DNA of 64,000 bases from Anaeromassilibacillus sp001305115 (GTDB taxonomy: Bacteria; Bacillota; Clostridia; Oscillospirales; Acutalibacteraceae). The stretch is from assembly GCA_042854365.1 (NCBI GenBank), contig AP031437.1, positions 1,550,001 to 1,614,000 of the forward strand, in the 5' to 3' direction. The first letter of the stretch is position 1, and each line of letters begins with the position of its first letter. Below, one piece after another: positions 1-8,920 of this stretch. Both the position numbers and the translations under genes were made by a program. A model generated the notes under the pieces. That model had not been told where the DNA came from and did not search any database. It saw nothing but the letters and a program-made list of their open reading frames with translations.

Positions 1-320
1 AGAAAGACGAGGAAGCCCTGCACCTGAAAACCAAAGAGACCATTGAAGGACTGAGCGATGAGCAAGTCCTGGATTTGCTGCGTCTGAAATGGATTGCGCC
101 CCTATGCGCTTCTTTGCGGGCTATGCCGGAGGCTATCATTGCTGGACTAGAAAAGGCTGTGCAGGCACTGGCGGATAAGTATGCCGTGACCTATGTAGAG
201 CTGGATGAACAGATCAAGGCATCGGAAACGACGCTTGCCGATATGATTGATGAGCTCACAGGCAGCGAATTTGATATGAAAGGACTGAGCGAGTTCCGGT
301 CGCTGCTGAAGGGTGAATAA
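1..320 (+). CDS. hsdM: Type I restriction-modification methyltransferase subunit M, C-terminal end
   Basis: Only the last 105 or so codons are in the window; the frame is open from base 3 and stops at 320. The residues are helical and charged, ending LTGSEFDMKGLSEFRSLLKGE, as expected for the C-terminal helical tail of HsdM. HsdM transfers a methyl group from S-adenosylmethionine to adenine in the target chosen by HsdS. The catalytic N-terminal domain (NPPY motif) is upstream of the window and cannot be checked. Identification rests on position immediately before hsdS and hsdR and on the character of the tail. Confidence 0.8.
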   Translation, partial: KDEEALHLKTKETIEGLSDEQVLDLLRLKWIAPLCASLRAMPEAIIAGLEKAVQALADKYAVTYVELDEQIKASETTLADMIDELTGSEFDMKGLSEFRSLLKGE

Positions 321-321
321 A

Positions 322-1515
322 ATGAATGAAACCAAAAAGCCTGCAATCCGATTTCAGGGGTTTTCGGACGGGTGGAAACAGAACAGAGTGGGAGAATTGA
401 TTGAGGATTATACAGAAAAAACGGTGGTGCAAAATCAATATCCTGTGTTGACATCCTCTCAGCAGCAAGGAATTGTCAGGCAAGAAGAATATTTCGCAGA
501 TCGTCAGGTTACTACAAATGACAATGTTGGGTATTTTGTTTTGCCGTTCGGATATTTTACATATAGAAGTCGAAGCGATACGGACGTTTTTGTGTTCAAT
601 CGAAATAACTTGATTGACAAAGGAATTATCAGCTATTACTATCCGGTTTTTGCGCCGAAGAGTTGTGACTCTAATTTTCTTCTCCGAAGATTAAATTATG
701 GAATCAAAAAGCAACTCTCTATGGCTGCGGAAGGAACCGGACAAAAAGTCCTGGCTCATAGCAAATTCAAAGATATGGTTGTTGATGTGCCGGATGAAGA
801 AGAACAGATTAAGATAGGGGCTATCTTTGAATATGTTGATAGCCTTATCGCACAGCACCAATCAAAACTTGAAAAATACCAAGCCGTCAAAGTATCTATG
901 CTGGAAAAGTTATTTCCGAAAGATGGTGCAGATGTGCCAGAAATTCGTTTTAAAGGATTTAGCGAAGCGTGGAAACGCAGGTACGCATCAGAAATTTTTA
1001 CATCACATACAGATAAAGGGCATCCAGAGCTTCCTGTTTTGTCCGCCACCCAAGATATTGGTATGGTAATTCGCGATGCAATAGGAAAAAGTGTTTTTCA
1101 CGATACAGCAAATGAAAAAGGGTATAAAAGAGTGATGCCAGGCCAATTCGTAATTCATTTAAGAAGCTTTCAAGGTGGTTTTGCGCACTCCGCTATTGAG
1201 GGCATCACCTCTCCCACTTATACGGTTTTTGGTTTTACTGAGCCTGAAAAACATGATGATTACTACTGGAAATATGTTTTTAGCTCAAAACAGTTTATTA
1301 AACGCTTAGAAACAGTTACATACGGCATTAGAGACGGACGAAGCATAAGTTATGAAGAATTTTTGACATTGGACTTTTTATTTCCGCAAAAGAAAGAACA
1401 AATAAAAATTAGTACATACTTACGCAATCTGGATTTGCTTATTTCTTTGCGTCAACAAGAACTCGACAAACTCAAATCCATCAAAAAAGCTTTACTGGAA
1501 AAAATGTTTGTCTAA
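322..1515 (+). CDS. hsdS: Type I restriction-modification specificity subunit S
   Basis: About 397 residues with the usual two target-recognition halves. Each half opens with a near-identical phrase (IRFQGFSDGWKQ near residue 9, IRFKGFSEAWKR near residue 212) and ends in a conserved helical spacer (residues about 165-200 and 365-397). HsdS reads the two half-sites of the bipartite DNA target and docks HsdM and HsdR. The ATG at 322 is preferred because AAGGGTG lies seven bases upstream; the in-frame GTG at 313 sits inside that ribosome site. The start lies just past the hsdM stop. The gene is more A+T-rich than its neighbours, typical of exchangeable TRDs. Confidence 0.9.
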   Translation: MNETKKPAIRFQGFSDGWKQNRVGELIEDYTEKTVVQNQYPVLTSSQQQGIVRQEEYFADRQVTTNDNVGYFVLPFGYFTYRSRSDTDVFVFNRNNLIDKGIISYYYPVFAPKSCDSNFLLRRLNYGIKKQLSMAAEGTGQKVLAHSKFKDMVVDVPDEEEQIKIGAIFEYVDSLIAQHQSKLEKYQAVKVSMLEKLFPKDGADVPEIRFKGFSEAWKRRYASEIFTSHTDKGHPELPVLSATQDIGMVIRDAIGKSVFHDTANEKGYKRVMPGQFVIHLRSFQGGFAHSAIEGITSPTYTVFGFTEPEKHDDYYWKYVFSSKQFIKRLETVTYGIRDGRSISYEEFLTLDFLFPQKKEQIKISTYLRNLDLLISLRQQELDKLKSIKKALLEKMFV

Positions 1516-1529
1516 TACAGGAGGCTGCT

Positions 1530-4500
1530 ATGGCATTTGAAAATGAAGCTGCCTTTGAAGCAGCACTGATCAATTTACTGACAGAAAAATATGGCTGGGA
1601 ACCGGAAATCCTGCGGTACAAAACCGAAGAAGAGCTGATCCAGAATTGGAAGCAGATTCTTTTTGAGAATAACCGGGATATTGACCGTTTGAACGATGTT
1701 CCGTTGACCGATGGCGAAATGCGACAGATTCTGGACCAGATTACCCGACTGCGCACGCCACTGAAGCTGAATGGCTTTATCAACGGTAAAACGGTGGCAA
1801 TCAAGCGGGATAACCCTGCCGACACGCTGCATTTTGGCAAAGAGGTCAGCCTGAAAATTTATGACCAGCGGGAGATTGCCGCCGGACAAAGCCGCTACCA
1901 GATTGCCCAGCAACCCGTGTTCAAGGCGAGAAGTGCAGTTTTGCCAAATCGCCGGGGCGATTTTATGCTGCTGATTAACGGTATGCCCTTGATTCACTGC
2001 GAGCTAAAGCGCAGCGGCGTGGATGTGAGCCAGGCATATAATCAGATCGAAAAATATGCCCATGAGGGGGTATTCTCCGGTCTGTTCTCCTTGGTGCAGA
2101 TTTTCATTGCCATGCAGCCGGATGAGACTGTTTATTTTGCTAATCCGGGCCCGGACGGAGTGTTTAACAAGGATGTCTACTTCCATTGGGCTGATGCCAA
2201 TAATGAGCCGCTGAACAACTGGAAGGACATTGCGCAATATCTGCTCTCCATCCCTATGGCGCACCAGTTGATTGGTTTTTATACAGTTGCCGATGATACC
2301 GATGGTATTTTGAAAGTCATGCGTAGCTACCAGTACTATGCGGCTTCCCGCATTACTGGTCGTGTTGCCATGCGGCGTTGGGCGGATAAAGATCAGTATG
2401 GCGGCTATATCTGGCACACTACTGGTTCCGGTAAAACCTTGACCAGCTTTAAATCAGCTCAACTGATTGCCGGATCAAGGGACGCCGATAAGGTAGTGTT
2501 CCTGATGGACCGTGTGGAGCTGGGGACCCAGTCACTGATGGATTACCGTGGTTTTGCCGACGATGCGGGTTCTGTACAGGACACAGAAGATACAAATGTT
2601 TTGGTTTCAAAACTGAAAAGTGACGATCCGGCCAATACGTTGATCGTCACTTCTATTCAGAAGATGAGCCGCATTGAGGAAAACAGCAGCTATAATGCCC
2701 ACGATATTGAACTGATTCGGGATAAGCGGATTGTTTTCATCATTGATGAAGCACACCGGGACGTATTCGGGGAAATGCTGCGTACAATCAAAGAAACCTT
2801 CCCCAATGCCATGTTCTTCGGGTTTACGGGAACACCAATTCATGAAGAGAACCAGAAGAAAATGAGCACCACCTCGGATGTGTTCGGAAACGAACTTCAC
2901 CGGTACAGCATTGCAGACGGAATCCGGGACAAAAATGTTCTGGGGTTTGACCCCTATATGGTGCCTACCTATAAGGACCGTGATTTACGCAAGGCTGTTG
3001 CTTTGGAAAAAGCCAAAGCACCTACTGAAGCCGCAGCCATGAGCGACCCCAAAATGAAAAAAGCCTATCTGCACTATATGGATCATACAAGCGTGCCTAT
3101 GGCTGGTGTCGTTCAAGCAGACGGAACCTACCTGAAGGGCATTGAAGATTATTTGCCCAACTCCCAATATGAGCGGGAAGAACATCAGCGTGCAGTAGTA
3201 ACCGATATTCTGGACAACTGGGTTACGCTCAGCCACGGAAGTAAGTTTCATGCGATTTTTGCAACCAGCAGTATCCCGGAGGCGATCCAATATTATAGGC
3301 TATTCAAGGAAATAGGCAGTTTGAAAGTGACGGCACTGTTTGACCCAAGCATTGATAACAATGGTGGGGCGATCTTCAAGGAAGAATCGTTGATCGAGAT
3401 TCTGGAAGATTACAATGCTCGCTACGACATGAAGTTTAAGCTGGCCACCTATAGAACGTTCAAGAAAGATGTTTCCTATCGCCTGGCACACAAGGAGCAG
3501 TATAAGTCTGTGGAGAGGACCCCGGACCAGCAGATTGATTTGCTGATTGTTGTGGATCAGATGCTGACCGGGTTTGACTCCAAATGGATCAACACCCTTT
3601 ATCTGGATAAGATTTTGGTCTATGAAAAACTGATTCAGGCATTCTCCCGCACCAACCGCCTTTTTGGGCCAGAGAAACCCTTTGGCACGATTCGTTATTA
3701 CCGGAAACCTTATACAATGCGTCGGAATATCGACGAAGCGTTCAAACTGTATTCTGGTGACAAACCTCTTGGCCTATTTGCGGATAAGCTGGAGTATAAC
3801 CTGGGCAAGCTGAATGAGCTGTATGATGAAATCGAAGCGATTTTCCGCTCGGCAGGAGTGGGAAATTTTGAAAAATTGCCGAAAGATCACACAGAGCGCG
3901 GACAGTTTGCCAAGCTTTTCAAGCGTTTTAATAACTACCTGGAAGCAGCTAAAATTCAGGGCTTCACTTGGAATAAACTGTCCTATGAAATAAAGGCGGA
4001 AACGGGTAAAAACACTGTTGAGCTTCATCTGGATGAGACTACTTACCTGATTCTTGCACTTCGCTATAAGGAACTGTTTTCCGGCGAGGAAACAGGCTTG
4101 GGTGGTGATGATGTTCCCTATGAAATTGATTCTTACCTGACCGAGATCAACACCGGCGTTATTGATGCCAATTACATGAACTCCAGATTCAGCAAATACC
4201 TCAAGGCGCTGCAGGATGGAACTGAAACAGCGGCGGTGCTGGATGAACTGCATAAGTCCTTTGCAACTCTTACCCAGGAAGAGCAGAAATATGCAAATAT
4301 TTTCCTGCACGATGTGCAGAACGGCGATGTTGTAGTTGATGAAGGGAAAACGTTGCGCGATTACATCACAGAGTATATGACCAGTGCGAAGAATGACCAG
4401 ATTCACCGTTTTGCCGAGGCTCTTGGAGCAGATGAAACAATGCTGCGGGATTTCATGCAGTTGAGGGTTACAGAAGCAAATATTAACGAGTTTGGCCGAT

Positions 4501-4652
4501 TCGACAAACTGAAAGCAACAGTCAACCGGGACAGTGCAAAGGTATTTCTGGAAACCCTTGAGGGAGCTGCCATCAAACCTTTTCAAATCAACATGAAGGT
4601 CGATCAGATCTTGAGAAAATTTATCCTTGAGGGCGGGATTGACATAGCTTAA
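1530..4652 (+). CDS. hsdR: Type I restriction enzyme R subunit (DNA translocase/endonuclease)
   Basis: 1040 residues, normal for HsdR. The N-terminal nuclease domain has a PD-(D/E)xK-type core (GDFMLLINGMPLIHCELKRSG, residues about 143-163, with E-L-K as catalytic E-x-K). The superfamily 2 motor follows: Walker A HTTGSGKT near residue 296, motif II DEAHRD near 405, motif III FTGTP near 433. It translocates DNA with ATP and cuts unmethylated targets at a distance, in complex with HsdM and HsdS. It starts 14 bp after hsdS with AGGAGG upstream. No frameshift or motif loss is seen, so the restriction arm appears functional. Confidence 0.95.
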   Translation: MAFENEAAFEAALINLLTEKYGWEPEILRYKTEEELIQNWKQILFENNRDIDRLNDVPLTDGEMRQILDQITRLRTPLKLNGFINGKTVAIKRDNPADTLHFGKEVSLKIYDQREIAAGQSRYQIAQQPVFKARSAVLPNRRGDFMLLINGMPLIHCELKRSGVDVSQAYNQIEKYAHEGVFSGLFSLVQIFIAMQPDETVYFANPGPDGVFNKDVYFHWADANNEPLNNWKDIAQYLLSIPMAHQLIGFYTVADDTDGILKVMRSYQYYAASRITGRVAMRRWADKDQYGGYIWHTTGSGKTLTSFKSAQLIAGSRDADKVVFLMDRVELGTQSLMDYRGFADDAGSVQDTEDTNVLVSKLKSDDPANTLIVTSIQKMSRIEENSSYNAHDIELIRDKRIVFIIDEAHRDVFGEMLRTIKETFPNAMFFGFTGTPIHEENQKKMSTTSDVFGNELHRYSIADGIRDKNVLGFDPYMVPTYKDRDLRKAVALEKAKAPTEAAAMSDPKMKKAYLHYMDHTSVPMAGVVQADGTYLKGIEDYLPNSQYEREEHQRAVVTDILDNWVTLSHGSKFHAIFATSSIPEAIQYYRLFKEIGSLKVTALFDPSIDNNGGAIFKEESLIEILEDYNARYDMKFKLATYRTFKKDVSYRLAHKEQYKSVERTPDQQIDLLIVVDQMLTGFDSKWINTLYLDKILVYEKLIQAFSRTNRLFGPEKPFGTIRYYRKPYTMRRNIDEAFKLYSGDKPLGLFADKLEYNLGKLNELYDEIEAIFRSAGVGNFEKLPKDHTERGQFAKLFKRFNNYLEAAKIQGFTWNKLSYEIKAETGKNTVELHLDETTYLILALRYKELFSGEETGLGGDDVPYEIDSYLTEINTGVIDANYMNSRFSKYLKALQDGTETAAVLDELHKSFATLTQEEQKYANIFLHDVQNGDVVVDEGKTLRDYITEYMTSAKNDQIHRFAEALGADETMLRDFMQLRVTEANINEFGRFDKLKATVNRDSAKVFLETLEGAAIKPFQINMKVDQILRKFILEGGIDIA

Positions 4653-4669
4653 ATAAAAGGGGTGGTGAT

Positions 4670-5284
4670 ATGGAAGATAGGCGACAAAGAGACGAGAATA
4701 ACACCGCTGTAAAGCTTCGATTTTATTTTATGTCATTATGGCTCTTGTTTGTTTTAATTTTTCTATTAACCGTTGATATCCCAATCTGTTTTTCTAAAGA
4801 TGCGCACTTCATAGGTTTTGGTCCGTTGCTGAAAAGAAATTGGCTTGCTTTCACTTCTTTGTTCTTGGCGATTCTTGGATGGCTCGTCGCATCTTTTGAG
4901 AAGCATAGGTGGGCAGGAGTACATAATCCTCCGCATAGGATTAAAGCTATAAAAAACGAAAATTATGAATATTTGACTTTCCTTACGACCTATATCATTC
5001 CGCTAGTTTGTATCGACTTAACTGAGGTCCGATATGTGATCGTGCTTGTAGTCCTGCTGGTTTTAATTGGTTTTATCTTTGTCAAAATGGATTTATATTG
5101 TGGCAATCCCACTCTTGCTCTCATGGGATATAAATTATATCGTGTTGAAATAGAGGGAGTAAATGCTCCTGACGGCCTTATAGTAATATCAACAGATCGA
5201 TTATCCAAAGGATCGTTTATCAAGTGGGTTTCTATAGATAAACACGTATGGATATCAAAGGAGATAGAGAATGACACAAGATGA
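4670..5284 (+). CDS. kwaA: Kiwa antiphage protein KwaA, four-helix membrane protein
   Basis: 204 residues with four hydrophobic segments (about 20-40, 58-76, 100-116, 118-140) and a cytoplasmic C-terminal tail starting NPTLALMGYKLYRVE. This layout, the length and the overlapping DUF4868-type partner match the Kiwa system, in which KwaA is the membrane sensor of infection and KwaB the effector. It starts 17 bp after hsdR with AAGGGGTGG upstream, and its last 14 bases overlap kwaB, so the two are translationally coupled. Seen: topology and coupling. Known: Kiwa architecture. Inferred: identity, because the family is recognised without alignment. Confidence 0.8.
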   Translation: MEDRRQRDENNTAVKLRFYFMSLWLLFVLIFLLTVDIPICFSKDAHFIGFGPLLKRNWLAFTSLFLAILGWLVASFEKHRWAGVHNPPHRIKAIKNENYEYLTFLTTYIIPLVCIDLTEVRYVIVLVVLLVLIGFIFVKMDLYCGNPTLALMGYKLYRVEIEGVNAPDGLIVISTDRLSKGSFIKWVSIDKHVWISKEIENDTR

Positions 5285-6245
5285 ATTAAAAAATGCGGTG
5301 TCCACTGTGTTGGAACAACCGCACTCTACACAACTGTATTTAATTCTCAAAGTGAATGATGAACTCGTTTTGAGATTGGCAGACATAGAAGATGATAACA
5401 CAGCACCGGAAATTCAACACATGTTTGTAGAGTTTTTGGAAACTACTATTGTCTCTAATGAAGATATGGTTGTCCGCAACCTTTCTGTTGCAGATGAATC
5501 CACGAATGCAGTTTACGAATATGATTATGATAGTTATCCGGAAGAACTGAATTTATTTAAACAATTCAATATTGAAGAAGCGGTAAACATAGATCATTTT
5601 AATTTTAACACGGATGATCTTAATCATTTGTTTGGATACATAGTTTATATTGGAAACATGGAAAGTGGTATTGTCCTCTTCAAAAAACACTATCCAATCT
5701 CTTTGATAAAACGAGAAAGTTTCTTACTGGGAGCAATTAAAAGCAGTGAACGTTTTGAAAAGCTGCCTGGAGAAGATATCATACGATTGAACAATGATGC
5801 GCAACTTTTGCGAGTAGGCGACGCTATCTTTGTGCTCAATTTAAAAATGTTGGAACGCAATATGGGCTTTTCAGCTCTCATACAGCGAGCAGCTGCTGAA
5901 ACTGTTGATGCAATTGAAGAATTGGACATACTCGATGACATTGAGGTGTTAAGGGATACACTTGATGATACATCATTTGCACGTAAGCTCTCCAAAGTAA
6001 AAAATGCGTCGCCTATTTTCAAACTAGGAATATCAAAAGAAGCGATTGTTGACTTTACAAAAAATACGCCAGAGCTTGCAGGAAAGTTTAAATATAGTGA
6101 AGATGGAATGCAAATCAGGTTGGACACCAAGAAATCTAAAATTGCTTTTCTTAAATTGCTAAATGATGCCTTTTTGCACTCTGAATTAACTCAACAGTGG
6201 TATGATGCGTCTGCAAAAGACAATATTACTCAAGGGGCTGGATAA
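5271..6245 (+). CDS. kwaB: Kiwa antiphage protein KwaB (DUF4868 family)
   Basis: 324 residues, soluble and acidic. The C-terminal two thirds resemble DUF4868: GYIVYIGNMESGIVLFKKHYPI near residue 125, a D-D-I-x-x-L-x-x-A helical block near 215-245, and KSKIAFLKLLNDAFLHSELT near 285-305. KwaB of characterised Kiwa systems binds DNA and blocks late phage replication together with KwaA. The start overlaps the end of kwaA by 14 bp. Its stop is followed by hairpin-rich DNA rather than another defence gene, so the module is the minimal two-gene form. Confidence 0.85.
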   Translation: MTQDELKNAVSTVLEQPHSTQLYLILKVNDELVLRLADIEDDNTAPEIQHMFVEFLETTIVSNEDMVVRNLSVADESTNAVYEYDYDSYPEELNLFKQFNIEEAVNIDHFNFNTDDLNHLFGYIVYIGNMESGIVLFKKHYPISLIKRESFLLGAIKSSERFEKLPGEDIIRLNNDAQLLRVGDAIFVLNLKMLERNMGFSALIQRAAAETVDAIEELDILDDIEVLRDTLDDTSFARKLSKVKNASPIFKLGISKEAIVDFTKNTPELAGKFKYSEDGMQIRLDTKKSKIAFLKLLNDAFLHSELTQQWYDASAKDNITQGAG

Positions 6246-6279
6246 TCCACGAATTTTTAGCATAGTTCTCAAGGGAAAA

Positions 6280-6388
6280 GCGTTCGCAGAACGCGCAGCC
6301 GCAGAATGAAATTCTGCGTTCAAAGGGGGTTGGGGGCGCTGCCCTCAACAAGCAGTTTGTGGCTGTGGATAGCCACAAGCATTGCTTG
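6280..6388 (+). repeat. Cluster of four to five consecutive hairpins between kwaB and the XRE regulator
   Basis: Four perfect or nearly perfect inverted repeats follow one another: GCGTT/AACGC (6280-6294), CGCAGAAT/ATTCTGCG (6300-6318), GTTGGGGGC/GCCCTCAAC with a 3-base loop (6329-6349), and TTGTGGCT/AGCCACAA (6357-6378). The last overlaps CAAGC/GCTTG (6376-6388). There is no long T tract, so this is not a simple terminator. It may be a structured RNA, a folded DNA site used by a mobile element, or a degenerate repeat. No coding sequence is supported between 6246 and 6531. Confidence 0.6.
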
Positions 6389-6469
6389 CGCCTATATGTT
6401 TGGATTCTGGGACAGTATCGCACATATCCGTGCTTCTTTCTGGTTTAACCCCCATGCTGTTATGTTAAT

Positions 6470-6504
6470 ATAGGGTTGAACATTACCCTATTATCTGATA
6501 TAAT
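6470..6504 (+). promoter_or_regulatory. Promoter and candidate operator of the XRE-recombinase pair
   Basis: TTGAAC (6476-6481) and TATAAT (6499-6504) are spaced by 17 bp, a near-consensus vegetative promoter. An inverted repeat ATAGGGT (6470-6476) / ACCCTAT (6485-6491) overlaps the -35 box and spacer, placed so that a bound repressor would block polymerase. The adjacent XRE protein is the obvious candidate for autoregulation (inference). Confidence 0.75.
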
Positions 6505-6531
6505 GAGATTGACTGATAGGGGGTGTATCTC

Positions 6532-6888
6532 TTGAAAGAAGTGGCAGAAAAATTGCGGTCTCTGCGGGAAAGTGTCAAACTGTCCCAGGTAAAGATGGCT
6601 GAAATTGTCGGTGTCAAACAGTCTAGCCTGAATCGCTATGAGCTGAATCAGGCTTCGCCGACATTTGAAACACTTACCCAATATGCGGATTACTTCGATG
6701 TATCTATGGACTATATCTTCGGACGCACGGATAATCCTCAGGGCAAGCTGTATGAGTACAAGCCAAAAATCCAGCAGAGTGATCCCCAGATGCAGAAGTT
6801 TGTGGAGATGTGTTTTGACCCCACATCCCCCATGAATGCACGGCTCAAGGAAACGCTGCTGCAAATGCTTGGGGAGGCGGAACAATGA
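6532..6888 (+). CDS. XRE-family helix-turn-helix repressor
   Basis: About 118 residues. The N-terminal Cro/CI-type HTH covers residues about 4-60 (KLSQVKMAEIVGVKQSSLNRYE, then YFDVSMDYIFGRTD), followed by a short helical tail. The TTG at 6532 is chosen because AGGGGGTG lies six bases upstream; the GTG at 6523 falls inside that site. The last four bases overlap the recombinase start (ATGA), coupling expression. It probably represses its own promoter and limits recombinase production. Its length and DYIFGRTD motif are common in clostridial mobile elements. Confidence 0.85.
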   Translation: MKEVAEKLRSLRESVKLSQVKMAEIVGVKQSSLNRYELNQASPTFETLTQYADYFDVSMDYIFGRTDNPQGKLYEYKPKIQQSDPQMQKFVEMCFDPTSPMNARLKETLLQMLGEAEQ

Positions 6889-8492
6889 ATGTTGTCATCT
6901 ATGCTCGATACTCCAGCCACAGCCAGACCGAGCAGTCTATAGAGGGACAGCTCCACACCTGCTATGAGTATGCCAGAAACAATGGCTATCTCGTTGTTGG
7001 AGAATATATTGACCGCGCCCAGAGCGGAACCACCGATAGCCGTGCCGAGTTCCAGAGGATGATTGCTGACAGCGATAAACACACCTTTGAGGGCGTTCTT
7101 GTGTATCAGCTTGACCGCTTTGCCCGCAACCGCTATGACAGCGCCATCAATAAGGCCAAGCTGAAAAAGAACGGCGTGCGAGTGATCTCCGCCCGGGAGA
7201 ATATCAGCGATGACGCCAGCGGTATTCTGGTGGAAGGTGTTCTGGAAAGTATGGCGGAATACTACTCAGCAGAACTTTCCCAAAAGATTCGCCGGGGTAT
7301 GGGCATCAATGCTGAGAAGTGCTTGAGCAACGGCAGCAATCCGGGACTTGGCTACCGTGTGGATGAAGAACGACGGTTTCATATTGATCCGGAGGGTGCT
7401 GCGGTCGTCCGGGAAATTTTTGAACAGTATGCCAGCGGAAAGACCGTGACTGAGATTATCCAGTCCCTCAACGCCAGACAAATCAAAACCTCCCAGGGAA
7501 AAGCGTTCAATAAAAACAGCCTGCATCGTCTGCTGCGGAACCGTCGGTATATCGGCTACTACATCTACAAAGGGGTGGAGACCCCCAACGGGATGCCCCG
7601 GATTTTGGAGGACGAGCTTTTTGAACGGGTGCAGCATATTCTGGACCGCAACAAAAAAGCGCCTGCCCGTGCAAGAGGTCGGGAGGAGTATCTGCTTACC
7701 ACCAAGCTGTTCTGTGGTTACTGCCGTGAGATGATGACCGGCTATGGCGGCACAGGGAAATCCGGCAAGGCGTACCACTATTATGCCTGCAATAATTTCA
7801 AACGGCGCAAATGCAAAAAGAAGGTTATTAGCAAAGAAAAGATAGAAAACCGTGTGGTGCTGGAATGCCGCAAGCTGCTGACAGACAACAATATCGAGCA
7901 TATCGCAGCCTCAGTAGCCGCAGTTTGTGAGTCTGACCGGAACACAGTTTCCATCAAGCGCATCAAAACTGCTATTCAGGAAGCTGACACCGCCATTGAA
8001 AATCTCTGGAAAGCTCTGGAGAAAGGGCAAGCTGCTGACATGATTACCGAGCGGATTGAGAAGCGCCAGAAAGAAAAAGAAGAACTGCAAGCGCAGTTGG
8101 CCATTGAGATGAACAAACAGGTCAGGCTGAGTGCACCCGACATCAGAGCATACCTCTATGCTCTCAAACATTGCGATAAGAACGATGAGAATACGAAACG
8201 AGGAATTATCAATATCTTCCTTCGGGCTGTCTATTTGTTCGATGAGACTTTCACCTTGATTCTGAACGGTAGCGATAAGCCGATTGTTATTGATGACATC
8301 CTGCTGGACGAAATCGAGGAGGGCCTGGACGACGACCTGGCCAACCATAATTTATGTTCGCCGTTGGTTGCAGACGCTCCACCAGTCGAGAGCCTCGACG
8401 CGCAAGTCGCGTTCGGGGCTTTTCTTTTTATATGGCTCGGTGTTCGCGTTTATAGCGGGCATCTATTTTGTCGATGTTTCCCATCAGGCTGA
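6885..8492 (+). CDS. Large serine recombinase (site-specific integrase/excisionase)
   Basis: 535 residues. The resolvase catalytic domain is at residues 1-145 (YARYSS with the nucleophilic serine near residue 10, YQLDRFARNRYD near 72). The Recombinase domain covers about 155-265 (GLGYRVDEE to RYIGYYIYKG), the zinc ribbon about 285-330 (CGYC, then CNNFKRRKCKKK), and a coiled coil about 360-420. It probably integrates and excises the mobile element carrying the defence genes. Oddity: the expected end is near residue 500 (LVADAPP). The frame continues about 30 codons through a terminator hairpin and stops inside a second one, suggesting loss of the normal stop codon. Confidence 0.92.
   Translation: MNVVIYARYSSHSQTEQSIEGQLHTCYEYARNNGYLVVGEYIDRAQSGTTDSRAEFQRMIADSDKHTFEGVLVYQLDRFARNRYDSAINKAKLKKNGVRVISARENISDDASGILVEGVLESMAEYYSAELSQKIRRGMGINAEKCLSNGSNPGLGYRVDEERRFHIDPEGAAVVREIFEQYASGKTVTEIIQSLNARQIKTSQGKAFNKNSLHRLLRNRRYIGYYIYKGVETPNGMPRILEDELFERVQHILDRNKKAPARARGREEYLLTTKLFCGYCREMMTGYGGTGKSGKAYHYYACNNFKRRKCKKKVISKEKIENRVVLECRKLLTDNNIEHIAASVAAVCESDRNTVSIKRIKTAIQEADTAIENLWKALEKGQAADMITERIEKRQKEKEELQAQLAIEMNKQVRLSAPDIRAYLYALKHCDKNDENTKRGIINIFLRAVYLFDETFTLILNGSDKPIVIDDILLDEIEEGLDDDLANHNLCSPLVADAPPVESLDAQVAFGAFLFIWLGVRVYSGHLFCRCFPSG
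8391..8430 (+). terminator. Rho-independent terminator lying inside the recombinase reading frame
   Basis: AGCCTCGACGCG pairs with CGCGTTCGGGGCT (one bulge, 5-base loop), followed by TTTTCTTTTT. It sits before the recombinase stop codon, so transcripts would end inside the open frame. Confidence 0.65.
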
Positions 8493-8529
8493 GCCTGGAC
8501 GCACTTCGCGTTCCGGGCTCAGCTTTTTG
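8488..8529 (+). terminator. Second terminator downstream of the recombinase
   Basis: GCTGAGCCTGGACGC pairs with GCGTTCCGGGCTCAGC and is followed by TTTTTGTTTT. The stem resembles the previous terminator (GAGCCT-GACGC core), so the two look like duplicated copies. Confidence 0.7.
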
Positions 8530-8657
8530 TTTTGCCTTTTCACTCACATTTGCAGCAGGCATCTATCTTGTCAGCATTTCCCAGATGGGTATTATATGAA
8601 CGCCTACTTTTTCAAAGGCGGCTTTGCCGTAAGGGTGTGGCTGTGATGTCAAAACAG

Positions 8658-8702
8658 AAAGCCCGAGGGATAAAGTACTTAGTACCTTGCCCCTCGGGCT
8701 TT
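8658..8702 (+). terminator. Strong hairpin terminator
   Basis: AAAGCCCGAGGG pairs with CCCTCGGGCTTT around a 21-base loop, followed by ATTTCTTT. The rest of 8493-8920 is A+T-rich and holds no supported gene. Confidence 0.75.
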
Positions 8703-8920
8703 ATTTCTTTGGAAGCTAAATCTAATATCATATTCAGTAGAAATAAAACTATACATTCTTGTTTTATGGACTGTCTTGTCTTATAATATAACAAAATGAT
8801 GTGATTCAATAGAATATGCAAAAAAACGGAACTTTAGAAGTAAACTAGAAAGCTGTTTGATTTACAATCTCTCAGATTATTGAGGGGTTGTTCAAAGTAC
8901 AAGTTGCGGGGAGGCAGTTC

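Larger units (their letters stand above)
8391..8583 (+). repeat. Imperfect tandem duplication of about 100 bp carrying the two terminators
   Basis: After each terminator comes a related stretch: GGGCATCTATTTTGTCGATG near 8457 and AGGCATCTATCTTGTCAGCA near 8552, each followed by TTTCCCA. The shared order of hairpin, T-run and this block indicates an old duplication. Confidence 0.55.
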
